From Rhodococcus spelaei (GTDB lineage Bacteria > Actinomycetota > Actinomycetes > Mycobacteriales > Mycobacteriaceae), in the NCBI RefSeq assembly GCF_006704125.1, contig NZ_VIGH01000010.1:115029-179028 (forward strand): DNA of 64,000 bases, given 5' to 3'. Below, one piece after another: positions 1 through 9,027 of this stretch. A model generated the notes under the pieces. That model had not been told where the DNA came from, searched no databases, and saw only the letters and a program-made list of their open reading frames with translations. Made by a program: the position numbers and the translations under genes. Positions within the stretch are counted from its first letter, which is position 1, and every line of letters starts with the position of its first letter.

Positions 1-252
1 GAGCAGAGCACCTTCGAGATCTACGTCGGTGATGCCCTCGCCGGTCACGCCGACTACACCGAGATCAGTGGCGTGCGGACCTTCGACCACACGGTCACCG
101 AGCCCGACTTCCGCGGGCAGGGCATCGCGGGCAAGGTCGTGACGGCCGCTCTGGACGCCACCCGCGCCGAGGGGCTCAAGATCATCGCGGGCTGCTCGTA
201 CGTGGAGAAGTTCGTCGCGGAGAACCCGGAGTACAAGGACCTGCTGGCGTAG
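1..252 (+). CDS. GNAT-family N-acetyltransferase (C-terminal part; start lies before the window)
   Basis: The reading frame is open from base 1 to the TAG at 250-252 and gives 83 residues, so only the 5' end is missing. It reads like the small YjdJ-type acetyltransferases: a beta strand with HTVTEPDFRGQGIAGKVV carries the Q/RxxGxG/A acetyl-CoA binding loop, and the end (SYVEKFVAENPEYKDLL) matches the usual CPYV..F...HPEYxDL tail of that class. Members of this family are about 90-100 residues, so few residues are lost. The substrate is unknown. It is convergent with the minus-strand gene ending at 266, 13 bases away. Confidence 0.85.
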   Translation, partial: EQSTFEIYVGDALAGHADYTEISGVRTFDHTVTEPDFRGQGIAGKVVTAALDATRAEGLKIIAGCSYVEKFVAENPEYKDLLA

Positions 253-265
253 CGGCGGGGCGCAG

Positions 266-919
266 TCAGCTCGACCGGCGCCGGGCCGTTGCCTGTCCCG
301 CAGGGAGTTTCAGCACCCGCTGCGCCCGCGGCGTCACCTCGCAGTTCCCGTTCGCGATCGAGTGAAGCATCCCGTTGTAGACGAGGTCCCACAGCGCGAT
401 GTTGGGCTGGATGTCCTTGATATCGATCGCCGGGGCCTGGCGGCCCGATGAGTCGGTCAGCCGGATCACCCGCTGGATCCCGTTGATGACCAGCTCGATC
501 TTCACCAGCTCGTAGGTGTTCACCCAGGCGCGGTCGTTCTGCACCCAGGTGGCACCCGCCGCGAGCCACGACTTGCGGACCACGCGTGGGTAGAACCACA
601 AGGCCGACGCGAAGATCGGCCAGTAGATCCAGTCGGTGATCCAGTCGAAGTTCTTGTAGTTCGCAGTCAACAATGCGGCGCCCAGGAACCAGGTTCCGGC
701 GGTCGCGTACCAGCCGTCCCTGCGACGGTATTGGCTCCACTCGAGGATCGGCCCGGCCCCGTCCGGCAGGGGCGGTTGCTTGAGCGGTGCCCGATCGGTG
801 GGTGTCGGTCGGTCGCGTGCGGTCAGCCGCGGTGCGTGCGGCGGGCGGGGCTCACCGGTTTCCGGATTCGGCATCGGGGCAGGACTGGACCATCCGAGTG
901 CATTCCGCGGTGACGTCAC
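266..919 (-). CDS. Small membrane protein, last gene of ESX-effector-like operon (possible immunity protein)
   Basis: 217 residues. The first 60 are proline-rich and probably disordered. Two hydrophobic segments follow (about residues 70-87 and 95-113), then a soluble, beta-rich C-terminal half of about 100 residues. I do not recognise a named family. The ATG overlaps the stop of the upstream 384-residue effector-like gene by four bases (ATGA), so the two are translationally coupled. In toxin operons the gene at this position is normally the immunity gene, and a membrane immunity protein would fit an effector with a hydrophobic C-terminus. That role is inferred from position only. Confidence 0.75.
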   Translation of the reverse strand: MTSPRNALGWSSPAPMPNPETGEPRPPHAPRLTARDRPTPTDRAPLKQPPLPDGAGPILEWSQYRRRDGWYATAGTWFLGAALLTANYKNFDWITDWIYWPIFASALWFYPRVVRKSWLAAGATWVQNDRAWVNTYELVKIELVINGIQRVIRLTDSSGRQAPAIDIKDIQPNIALWDLVYNGMLHSIANGNCEVTPRAQRVLKLPAGQATARRRSS

Positions 920-2070
920 TCGAACACCCCCGAGACCCAGCGCCCCACGGCGCCCGCGCCGTCGGAGATTCCGTCCCAGTGGTCGATGACGGCGCCCACC
1001 CCGAACGCGACCCCGAGGCCGGCCCCCACCGCCAGCAGCGTGACCGGGCCACCTGATGCACTGGCCAGAATCAGACTGGTCGCGGCGCTGCCGGCGACGA
1101 AACCACCGACGTCCTTTCCGACCGCCTTCGCCACCTCACCCCCGTCCTTCGCAGCGTGGACGTCAGCGACGGTCTGCATCCCGGTGAGAAACACCCCCAC
1201 GTACGGGACCTTCGACCCCACCTTCGACAGCGTTGACGCGCCGGGCCCCGTGAGGGTCTTGGCCATCGCCTGACTGAAGGCGTTGTCCGTCATACCCAGG
1301 ACCAGTTTCGAGTTCGCCGCAGCAGCGCGTTCCGCGGCCTCCGCGGACTTCTCGAACACCCCCAACGCGCGCGCCGCCTGGGCCTCGCGGAACGGATCAC
1401 CGCTCAGCGCCGCCTCGGCCGCGACGGTCCGGATGGTGTCGAGTTGAGCGGCACGCGTCGCGGCCGTGACTCCCCAGGAGTCGGCCTGCTCGACGACTGT
1501 GCCGATGTACCCGGTGACCGCGCCGGCGGTCAGCCACTGCCACTGCTTCTTCGCGTCGTCGACGAGCATCTTCGTGCCCTCGACGGTCTGGTTCAGGACC
1601 GAGTGCGCGCTGCGCTCGATTTCCCGTGCCTCCTCGGCCAGCTGCAACGCCGCCTGATACGCCGCGGTTTGCCGGGCCCGCAACTCGTCGCGTGCCGGAT
1701 CGTCTCCGACGGCGCCTTCGTCGACCGGGTCGCCGATGCTCTCGGCGGTCACCGCCAGACCGCCGACGGCAGCCACCTCCGAGGCCTGCCGCATGCGAGC
1801 CTGCACCGTGCCCAGGTCGTCCGCGAAGACTCGGATCGCCTTGCTCAGTTCGCCGGCCCGATCCGCCACGTCGATGGTGCCGGTCCCCATCGCGCCGACC
1901 CGGTCGCGAAACTCGTCGCCCGTCTTGCTGTGCCACTGCGACTCGGAGCGATCGCGAGCGTCGAAGAAGCTGTGTGCCTGCTGCTCCGCGCCGCTGGCCA
2001 CGGCCGCGAGCGAATTCGCACAGTCAGTGCACGAGGCCGGATCGCCCGCCACCCGAATGTCGATCGGCAT
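916..2070 (-). CDS. ESX/type VII secretion effector-like protein with glycine-rich hydrophobic C-terminus
   Basis: 384 residues from the ATG at 2070. That ATG overlaps the upstream stop as TGATG, which is why I prefer it to the much longer open frame running back to 2418. The N-terminal ~120 residues are helical with a WXG-like turn (SQWHSKTGDEF, near residue 46). A long helical middle region follows. The last ~70 residues are Gly/Ala/Val-rich (for example GFVAGSAATSLILASASGG), with glycine-zipper-like spacing as in membrane-inserting toxins. The middle gene of a four-gene coupled operon (SseB-like, EspC-like, this, membrane protein), it is most likely a type VII secreted effector. A pore-forming action is inference. 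Confidence 0.7.
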   Translation of the reverse strand: MPIDIRVAGDPASCTDCANSLAAVASGAEQQAHSFFDARDRSESQWHSKTGDEFRDRVGAMGTGTIDVADRAGELSKAIRVFADDLGTVQARMRQASEVAAVGGLAVTAESIGDPVDEGAVGDDPARDELRARQTAAYQAALQLAEEAREIERSAHSVLNQTVEGTKMLVDDAKKQWQWLTAGAVTGYIGTVVEQADSWGVTAATRAAQLDTIRTVAAEAALSGDPFREAQAARALGVFEKSAEAAERAAAANSKLVLGMTDNAFSQAMAKTLTGPGASTLSKVGSKVPYVGVFLTGMQTVADVHAAKDGGEVAKAVGKDVGGFVAGSAATSLILASASGGPVTLLAVGAGLGVAFGVGAVIDHWDGISDGAGAVGRWVSGVFE

Positions 2071-2357
2071 CAGCGCGGCACCCCCTTGGCGCCGGCGACC
2101 CGCGCCGCGTTCGCGCCCTCGGTCGCATCGAACTCCGCGGCGTTGGCCTGCACGAGGTCGGCCGCGTTCGCCGCCGACAAGGCGGCGGTCGACATCGCCT
2201 CCGACAGCGCCACTAGCAGCTCCGCCACGACACCGCTCGACGCGCCCGCGTCGGGGATTGCCGGGGCATCGACGGCCAAGTTCTCGAACCCCTGGGCGCC
2301 GTCCGCCAAGACGACCGCCAGCTCGCACAGGTTGTCGACCATCATCCCGTCGCTCAT
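2070..2357 (-). CDS. EspC-like small helical protein (type VII secretion associated)
   Basis: 95 residues, predicted almost entirely helical, rich in Ala, Asp and Glu. Length and pattern (two long helices, acidic C-terminal half) resemble the EspC/DUF2580 family of small ESX-associated proteins that escort or co-secrete larger substrates. It starts at an ATG overlapping the previous stop by four bases (ATGA at 2354-2357), and its own stop overlaps the next start. Such coupling suggests equimolar production with the 384-residue partner. The family assignment rests on size, composition and operon position rather than a sharp motif. Confidence 0.7.
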   Translation of the reverse strand: MSDGMMVDNLCELAVVLADGAQGFENLAVDAPAIPDAGASSGVVAELLVALSEAMSTAALSAANAADLVQANAAEFDATEGANAARVAGAKGVPR

Positions 2358-2674
2358 GGTCGGGCCTCTTCCAACCAGCTCTGCGGTGTCGACGGATCAT
2401 CGGGTTCGTCGGCCTCACCGCGGAGGTCGACGTCCCGCACGATCACGTCGAACTCGGTGACCCGCCGAACCTCGTTCAGCCCGTCCGCGTCGAGCGCCAT
2501 CCAGGGCTGAATCTCGCTGCAGCAGGCGACCAGGCTTCCGATCGACGAATAGACCGGGAGGACCAGGCCCACACCGGGCACGGTCCGCATCTCGATCTGT
2601 GCCACACCCGAGCCGCTCGGCCGCGCGTGGATCGGCACCACTACCACCCCACCGGGCAGATTCCCGTCAGTCAT
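2354..2674 (-). CDS. SAV_915/SseB-like small protein, first gene of ESX-effector operon
   Basis: 106 residues starting at the ATG at 2674 (MTDGNLPGG). A longer open frame extends upstream but lacks natural protein sequence. The core pattern (VVVVPIHARP, VGLVLPVYSSIGSLVACCSEIQPWMAL) resembles the SAV_915 and SseB N-terminal families, which in actinobacteria are found beside ESX-secreted toxins and are thought to act as accessory or chaperone-like proteins. A gene with the same flavour opens the Rhs operon at 40779-41150, which supports a shared role. Biochemical function is not known. Confidence 0.7.
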   Translation of the reverse strand: MTDGNLPGGVVVVPIHARPSGSGVAQIEMRTVPGVGLVLPVYSSIGSLVACCSEIQPWMALDADGLNEVRRVTEFDVIVRDVDLRGEADEPDDPSTPQSWLEEARP

Positions 2675-3031
2675 CAATATCACCCCCGTGCACGCGCCGC
2701 CCGCAGATGCGGGCTCCCCAGCGCAGTACCTGCGGGATGCTACATCACGCCATACCGCCGGGTCTGTTCTCCAATACCTGCGCGGGAAGGGCTGACCGGC
2801 CCTCGTGCGTGGGAAAGCTGGTCGTACGCCAAGTTCGACGCCGGATATGCCGGCCGCGCCGAGTCGGACCAATCTTCCTTAGCCCCTGGGCCATTCGAGG
2901 ACGGCAGCGAGGTCGATGGCTCTGCAGCCAGTCGATTCGCGCCGATGTACACGCGCTGCACACCGGTGTCCGACCATGGGCCTATTCTCTTTCGTTGTCT
3001 CACCATATTCTCGATCGAATCAGGAATCCGC
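2675..3031. other. Intergenic region between divergent ESX operon and GmrSD-like gene
   Basis: 357 bases without a convincing gene. Base composition drops here compared with the flanking operon, and this marks the start of the lower-GC defence island. Both neighbours are transcribed away from it, so it must hold two promoters, but I could not identify a convincing -35/-10 pair. Confidence 0.5.
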
Positions 3032-4867
3032 ATGTCGCTCATCCAGACCCACAGCTTCACCATTACGCAGGCGCTGCAGTCATGCTTCTACCGGATTCCG
3101 GACTATCAGCGCGAGTACGTATGGGGTCCGACCGAAGCCGTCCAGCTACTCGACGACATCACCGAGAGCATCGACGCCGGCGGTAAGCAATACTTCGTCG
3201 GCACTGTACTGGTGGCAGCGGACGGGCCCGGTCGGCAAGCGGACGAGCTCGATGTGATCGACGGCCAGCAGAGGACCACCACGTTCTTCCTGATGCTGTG
3301 CGCGCTGCGCCGTCGGTTTCGGGGCCATCCGCAGCAGCCCACGATCGAGGGTCTGCTCGCGAGTAGCTACACAAATCTTGAAGGCATGACCGTTTCGCGG
3401 CTTCGGCTCGAGCCCTGCTACGAGAACGCAGCCGATCTGGTCCAGTTCCTCCGGCAATACGACGGAGCAGACGGCGAGCTGTCCGACGCCCTCGACCATG
3501 CCGCCATCGAACGGTTCGGGTCGGCAGCACGATTGACCGACGTTTTCCTGGCCATATCGGAGTACCTCGACCACAACTTCCCGGAACACGCCGACCTTGC
3601 GCGGTTCTGGGGACATCTAGCAAACAACGTGATCTTCATCCAGATTCAAACGGATGTCAGCAGCGCGTTGAAGATCTTCGAAACCATCAACGAGCGTGGC
3701 ATCGGGCTCAATCCGATGGACCTGCTGAAGAATCTCCTCTTCGCGCAGGTCAAGCAGGACGACTTCGCCAAGCTGAAAGACAAGTGGAAGAAGATCACGA
3801 CGCCCCTCGAGCAGAAGAAGCAGAAGCCGCTGCGTTTCCTCCGGTACTTCGTGATGGCGAACTACAAGATTCGCGACGCGCACAGCAAGGGGATCGTACG
3901 CGAGGATCAGATCTACTCGTGGTTCGTCGACAAGGACAATGCCGCGGTCGCCGGATACGCGACGAGACCCTTCGAGTTCGTCGACACGGTGGCGGCAAAC
4001 GTCGAGCGCTACCTCGCGTTTCAGAGTGGGCGTGATTCGCAGGGAAGCCCGAGCGCGGCATTGGCGAACCTGCAGCATCTGACTGGGACTTCGTTGAGCC
4101 AGCATCACGTCCTCCTGCTGGCAGGCGGAAAGCTACGCCCCGCGAACTTCGAGCACCTGGTCGAGCAAATCGAGAACTTTCTCTTCTTCTACGTGTTCAC
4201 GCGCACGTCCACCAAAGACCTCGAGGCGTTGTTCTCGCGGTGGGCGGATGAGATCCGAGAATTCTCGACGATCACGGACGAGGCCACGCAACGGTTGGCT
4301 CTGAACGAATTCATCGCCACGCACTTCCAGAGTTCGATCGCCTCCAAGCATGACGAACTGCGTGACGCTCTTCGCCGCTACCGGCTCGGATCAATGCCGA
4401 AGTACCGCTCGCGCTATCTGCTCGCGCGAATTACCCAGCATGTCGACATGGCCCATTCCGGAACCAAGACCCGCGGACTGCTCAGTCAGTACACGAATCT
4501 CGAGATCGAGCACATCTTGCCGCAGACGCCGCGCAGCGATCTCCTCGGCGAGTGGTGTGAGGGCAATGACGAGGACTACCAGTCGTATGTGAACCGCCTC
4601 GGGAACCTCACACTCCTCGAGAAGCCTCACAATATAGTCGCAGGCAACGACTTCTACGATTCGAAGAAGCCGCTCTACTCCCAGAGCGGCAACTACCTGA
4701 CGCGAAGCATCGCCCAGCTGAGCACTGTCGGGAAGAACACGACGGTGACGACGATCAACTCGCGCTTGCAGGCTTTTGAACACTGGGATGCCAAGGCGAT
4801 TGATGTGCGGACCGAGGTGCTCATCTCCCTAGCGCTCGAGATCTGGAGCACGGCGCCAGCTGCCTGA
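3032..4867 (+). CDS. GmrSD-type modification-dependent restriction enzyme (DUF262 + DUF1524/HNH)
   Basis: 611 residues from the ATG at 3032 (MSLIQTHSFT). The N-terminal DUF262 (GmrS-like) domain shows the family signatures RIPDYQREYVW near residue 21 and DVIDGQQRTTTF near residue 73. The C-terminal DUF1524 (GmrD-like) nuclease shows EIEHILPQTP near residue 490 and RLGNLTLL near 522, the His and Asn of a His-Me finger fold. Family members act as NTP-dependent type IV restriction enzymes that cut DNA carrying modified (glucosylated or hydroxymethylated) cytosine, against phages with modified genomes. This single-chain fusion looks intact. It opens a defence island, and its lower GC than the flanks suggests transfer. 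Confidence 0.9.
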   Translation: MSLIQTHSFTITQALQSCFYRIPDYQREYVWGPTEAVQLLDDITESIDAGGKQYFVGTVLVAADGPGRQADELDVIDGQQRTTTFFLMLCALRRRFRGHPQQPTIEGLLASSYTNLEGMTVSRLRLEPCYENAADLVQFLRQYDGADGELSDALDHAAIERFGSAARLTDVFLAISEYLDHNFPEHADLARFWGHLANNVIFIQIQTDVSSALKIFETINERGIGLNPMDLLKNLLFAQVKQDDFAKLKDKWKKITTPLEQKKQKPLRFLRYFVMANYKIRDAHSKGIVREDQIYSWFVDKDNAAVAGYATRPFEFVDTVAANVERYLAFQSGRDSQGSPSAALANLQHLTGTSLSQHHVLLLAGGKLRPANFEHLVEQIENFLFFYVFTRTSTKDLEALFSRWADEIREFSTITDEATQRLALNEFIATHFQSSIASKHDELRDALRRYRLGSMPKYRSRYLLARITQHVDMAHSGTKTRGLLSQYTNLEIEHILPQTPRSDLLGEWCEGNDEDYQSYVNRLGNLTLLEKPHNIVAGNDFYDSKKPLYSQSGNYLTRSIAQLSTVGKNTTVTTINSRLQAFEHWDAKAIDVRTEVLISLALEIWSTAPAA

Positions 4868-4979
4868 TCCACAGCCGTCAATACACTCTCGAATAACTTC
4901 TGTGTGCCAAGCGCTTTGGCGATCCGAATGGGACTGCCCCAGGTTCAGTTGACTCGCGGCAGCCCCTTCATACCTCCAT

Positions 4980-5222
4980 ATGCCCGGCAAGGATGCACCT
5001 CGTGTCGACCAGCGACAGCCGAGGTGGCCCGTCTGGACCGGCCGACGCCTACGCCGAAGCCATCCACTCCGACGCCCCGGATGTGGTGCAGATCGGCGCG
5101 CAGGCCTTCTGCCACCGGAGGTACCCACCGGCCACGACGATGTGGTCGTCGCAGGCAACGACTGCTACGCGGACGCCCTGCCAATCTTCGACGATCTCAT
5201 CAGATTTGCGGGTCTGGCCTGA
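4980..5222 (+). pseudogene. Unidentified coding remnant upstream of helicase fragment
   Basis: Two overlapping stretches read like real protein but in different frames: about 4993-5120 (ADAYAEAIHSDAPDVVQIGA) and then about 5127-5222 (GHDDVVVAGNDCYADALPIF, ending in TGA at 5220-5222). A frame change near 5120 would join them. I do not recognise the family. The stretch sits between the intact GmrSD-like gene and a headless helicase tail, so it is best described as decayed defence-island material. Confidence 0.35.
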
Positions 5223-5224
5223 GC

Positions 5225-5940
5225 CATGTGCTCAAGCCAGACGTCATCCGATCCTTCGACATCGCTGCCGGAACCGCCTGCGGCAGGGTCGACGGGGTCG
5301 GCTCGGGTCGTCGGGTCCTCCTGCTCGGCGGCCGGTCGTGGAAGGTCACCCACATCGACTGGAACCGACGTCAGGTGTTCGTGGAGAACACCGATCTGCA
5401 GGGCCGCGCGAAGTGGATGTCACTTCCCGATGGCGCATCCTTCGAGATCACCCGCGGTGTGCGCGACGTCCTGCTCGGGGTCCAGCCGGCCGGTGTCACG
5501 CTCGCCAGACGAGCCGTGGCGACTCTCGACGACATGCGCCTACAACGCGCCGACCACATCATCGAGGGCGCGTTCGTCATTGCACGCGACGGGCGGGACG
5601 ACTGGCGCTGGTGGACCTGGGCAGGGGCGAAAGCCAACCGCACACCCGCCGCGTGGGCGCCGGGTCTTGTTCCGCCGCGGCAGCGGATCGGAGCGGAATC
5701 CCTACGGCTCCACGGCGACCTCTCGGTCGACGACATTCGACGCGGTCTCGCCGAGCTCCGAACCCACAACGGCGACCGTCCGCTCCCCCTCGTGGACAAG
5801 AAAGCACTCAAGGGCCTGAAGTTCCGCAGCACTCCCGGAGGCGCTGGCGCGTCACTCGCTCGCCGCCCGCATCGTGAACAATCCGGCGGCCGAGGAAGTC
5901 CTCCACGAGAAGGCACAGATCGTCACGCATTCGGAGTCGT
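5225..5940 (+). pseudogene. C-terminal remnant of a large Lhr-like DEAD/DEAH helicase, frameshifted
   Basis: The translated stretch (GRRVLLLGGRSWKVTHIDWN near 5308-5367, then WTWAGAKANR) resembles the C-terminal domain that follows the helicase core in large Lhr-like proteins. No helicase motifs (Walker A, DEAD/H) are present upstream, so the catalytic part is missing. Near 5822-5832 the frame breaks: natural sequence continues one frame over as LPEALARHSLAARIVNNPAA and ends in TAG at 5938-5940. Removing one base in aagttccgcagc restores a single frame. With both a lost N-terminus and a frameshift, it is almost certainly a dead gene. Confidence 0.6.
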
Positions 5941-6095
5941 AGCCCGGACACGCCATCGGCCGGGCCGTGACGATTTCCTGTCGGCGGTGTCCGATAGTGT
6001 TCTTTTCGCGGCCCGACGGACTTCCGCTGTGATTCACGGCCACGGACATGCCCCCACCCGCACGACTCGATTCGTGCTGCCCGGGGGACCCCACT

Positions 6096-7975
6096 TTGAC
6101 CTTGCTTCGTACGTCGGCGAAACGCGTCGCCGGCATCGCTCACCCTGACTCGCTGGTCGAGCAACTCCTCGATCAGATGCTGTTCACCACCGGGCGCCGA
6201 GCAAGCGAGGCCGAACAGAAGTCGTGGGGCCGCAGTCTCCCCGTGTTCGCTCGGGATCTCGTCGATGCGGGCCTGGGCGACGTCGAGATGCTGATCGAGT
6301 ACCACCTTCCGTTGACGTCGCAGCGCGCCGATGTCGTGCTCGCCGGCGTCCATCCCAATACCGGTGCGGCCTCGTATGTGGTGGTCGAACTCAAGCAGTG
6401 GTCGTCGGCTTACCGGTTCGAGGGGAGTCCGGAGCTCGTCGAGGTTCCCGGCATGCCGGGCGGACCCAAGCTGCATCCCGTAGCCCAGGTGAAGGGGTAC
6501 TGCGACTACCTCGCTGACTTCGCGCGAGCCATCGAGAACCAACCGGACGCGCTCGCCGGAATGGCCTACCTACACAACGCGACCGACCCGTCATCGGTGT
6601 CCGACCTCCGCAGCTTCCCGACAGGTATCACCGGCCGCCTGTTCACTGGCGCCGATCGCGCGGACATGTTCGCGTTCCTCCAATCGCGTTTGTCCGGCGA
6701 CGCAGCCGGCCATGTCGCGGGTGACACCCTGATGCGGTCGGCGGTCGCGCCATCGCAGCAGCTACTCAAGGTCGCGGCGGCTGAGGTCCGCGACCGACCC
6801 CAGTTCCACCTCCTCGGCAACCAGCAGCTAGCCGTGGACCTCGTCCTGCATTCCGTCGAGCAGGCGCGGTCCGCGGACGCCAAGCGAATCGTGGTCGTCA
6901 CAGGCGGTCCAGGCAGCGGCAAGAGCGTCATCGCGCTGTCGCTGGTCGGTGAGCTTGCGCGTCGTGGCCGAACCGTGCTGCACGCCACCGGTTCCCGCTC
7001 GTTCACCCAGACCCTTCGCAAAGTAGCCGGCCACCGAGCGCCACGGGTCCAGAAGATGTTCAAGTACTTCAACCAGTTCATGTCGGCCGAACGGAATGGC
7101 CTCGACGTCCTCATTCTCGACGAGGCTCATCGGATTCGCGAAACCTCCGTCGACCGCTACACGAAAGCAGAACTGCGCACCGACCGGCCGCAGATCGACG
7201 AGCTGATCGCGGCGGCGCGAGTACCCGTGTTCCTGCTCGACGAGCACCAGATTGTGCGACCCGGCGAGATGGGCTCACTCGAGCAGATCGAGCTTCACGC
7301 CAAGTCGCTCGGCCTCGACGTCCATCACGTGCACCTCGGCGAGCAGTTCCGGTGCGGCGGCAGCGAAGAGTACGTGCTGTGGGTCAAGCGCCTCCTGGGT
7401 TTGACTGACGGGGCCCATACAAGTGGAAGGGCGATCCCCAATTCGCCGTCCGCGTCGCCGACACCCCGCAGGAACTCGAGCACCTGCTGACCCAACAAAT
7501 CGATCGCGGCTACGGGGCACGCATCACCGCCGGCTACTGCTGGCCGTGGAGCGACGCACGCAAGGACGGCACCCTCGTCCCCGACGTCGTCATCGACGAC
7601 TGGGCACGACCGTGGAACAGCAAGAGCGACAGGCGCATCGGCGACGCTCCCCCGGCACCGCTGTGGGCCACTGAGGACGGCGGCTTCGACCAGGTCGGCT
7701 GCGTCTACACCGCACAAGGTTTCGAGTACGACTGGAACGGCGTGATCCTCGGACCTGACCTGGTGTGGCGTGACGGAGGCTTCACCACCGTTCGCGCGGC
7801 CAATCGCGACCCCGACTTCAAGAACGCCAAGAAGATCAGCGACGTCCGCTTCGACAAGCTGGTTCGCAACGTTTACAAGGTGCTGCTGACCCGCGGCATG
7901 GTCGGCACCGTCATCTACTCGACGGATGAGCAGACGAGGGATGCGCTCCGCGCATTGATCGACGAATCCCGCTGA
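6096..7975 (+). pseudogene. DUF2075 helicase with N-terminal PD-(D/E)xK-like nuclease, interrupted by -1 frameshift in a G tract
   Basis: The best start is TTG at 6096 (TLLRTSAKRV) with GGGGGA about nine bases upstream; an ATG at 6048 is possible. Features: a putative PD-(D/E)xK nuclease (RADVV near residue 77, VVVELKQW near 97), Walker A GGPGSGKS near 270, and LILDEAHRI near 341, then Schlafen/DUF2075-type helicase sequence. At 7410-7413 (GGGG) the frame breaks. Frame 3 runs into unnatural sequence and stops at 7490, while proper sequence continues one frame over (YKWKGDPQFAVRVADTP) to the TGA at 7973-7975, including VYTAQGFEYDW. One missing G restores about 627 residues. Such proteins are common in defence islands. 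Real decay, phase variation or sequence error cannot be told apart here. Confidence 0.75.
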
Positions 7976-8051
7976 GCATTCAGCGGGTTGGACAAAAACT
8001 CAGAACGAGCACGGCCCGACAGGCTTCCGCGACAGGACATGCCTCCACCCG

Positions 8052-8924
8052 GTGCGAGACCGGATAGGCGCATGGGCATTGACCAGTTGGGTTGTCAAGA
8101 TCGGTAAGGAGACCCCCGAGCACTGGGGGTTCGCGCGGGATGACAGGTTGTGGGATGTCCGGCGCCCTGGATTCTTTGGACGGATTGAACCCGGCGACGA
8201 CGTCTACTTCTGGCTCGCCAAGACAGGTCTCGTGTCCTGGGTACGGGCGACAACATCGTTGTACCCGATTGGCCCCCATTCCAGACCTGCCCGCTGGGTG
8301 GACAATCACCTCGGCCAGTACACGCATCGCTTCGAGTTCGAGGTGATCAGCGACGATGTCCCCCACCTTGCTGTATGGGAAGAGCTGAGAACGGCCGGGG
8401 GTAAGAAGTACGCGGCGCAGTCTCCGGCGAACGAAATCACAGAACCCAACGCCGAGTTGTTCCTACGCGCGCAGTTCGGCAAACAGTCGGATGTCGCCTT
8501 CGTTGATGTCCCAGTTTCGTACACGCCCGGTGCCGACATGCGGGAACGTGCCGAACGCCAGATCACACTGCGAAGAGGGCAGGCACGATTCCGCAACCGT
8601 CTGATCATCGCCTATGCCGGTAAATGCGCAGTCACCGGTTCCACGGTGACCTCCGTTCTCGAAGCCGCGCATATCGACCGCTACTACGGTGACCACACCA
8701 ACCACGTCACCAACAGGCTCCTTCTGCGGTCCGACATCCACACACTCTTCGACCTCAGACTGCTCACCGTCTCTGATGCAACGACCGTCCTCCTGGCACC
8801 GTGGCTGCGGAACAGCGAATACAAGCCGCTGCATGGAAAGACTCTCCAGTTGCCGGATTCCTCAACTGCGCACCCCGATACCCACGCACTCGCGCGCCAC
8901 CGCGAAAGTTGTGAATGGGCGTGA
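8052..8924 (+). CDS. HNH endonuclease with EVE/PUA-like N-terminal domain
   Basis: 290 residues. The N-terminal ~120 residues (SWVVKIGKETPEHWGFARDD, then PGDDVYFWLAKTG) look like an EVE-type reader fold, which in restriction systems recognises modified bases. The C-terminal HNH_2-type nuclease shows CAVTG near residue 192, AAHI near 204, then a conserved Asn (TNRLLL) and DIHTLFD. The combination predicts a modification-dependent nuclease. A TTG at 8079 (SWVVKIG...) is an alternative start closer to the domain edge. It lies 76 bases after the broken DUF2075 gene and is convergent with the DUF3427 helicase. Confidence 0.85.
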   Translation: MRDRIGAWALTSWVVKIGKETPEHWGFARDDRLWDVRRPGFFGRIEPGDDVYFWLAKTGLVSWVRATTSLYPIGPHSRPARWVDNHLGQYTHRFEFEVISDDVPHLAVWEELRTAGGKKYAAQSPANEITEPNAELFLRAQFGKQSDVAFVDVPVSYTPGADMRERAERQITLRRGQARFRNRLIIAYAGKCAVTGSTVTSVLEAAHIDRYYGDHTNHVTNRLLLRSDIHTLFDLRLLTVSDATTVLLAPWLRNSEYKPLHGKTLQLPDSSTAHPDTHALARHRESCEWA

Positions 8925-9027
8925 ACCCCTACCTGAAGTACGCCAGGATCTCTCGCCGGCGGCGCCAAAGGCTACATGGCCGAATTGCGCCAACCCCCAG
9001 CCCTTCGGTAGTGAAAGGCGCCGTTCG

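Noticed and set aside
916..2418. Longer version of the ESX effector starting at 2418
   Set aside because: The extra part overlaps two real genes in another frame; ATG 2070 has the coupled TGATG arrangement.
1736..3031. N-terminal extension of the GmrSD-like frame by ~430 residues
   Set aside because: Ser/Arg/Pro-rich sequence opposite the ESX operon; family proteins begin at the PxYQR motif close to the ATG at 3032.
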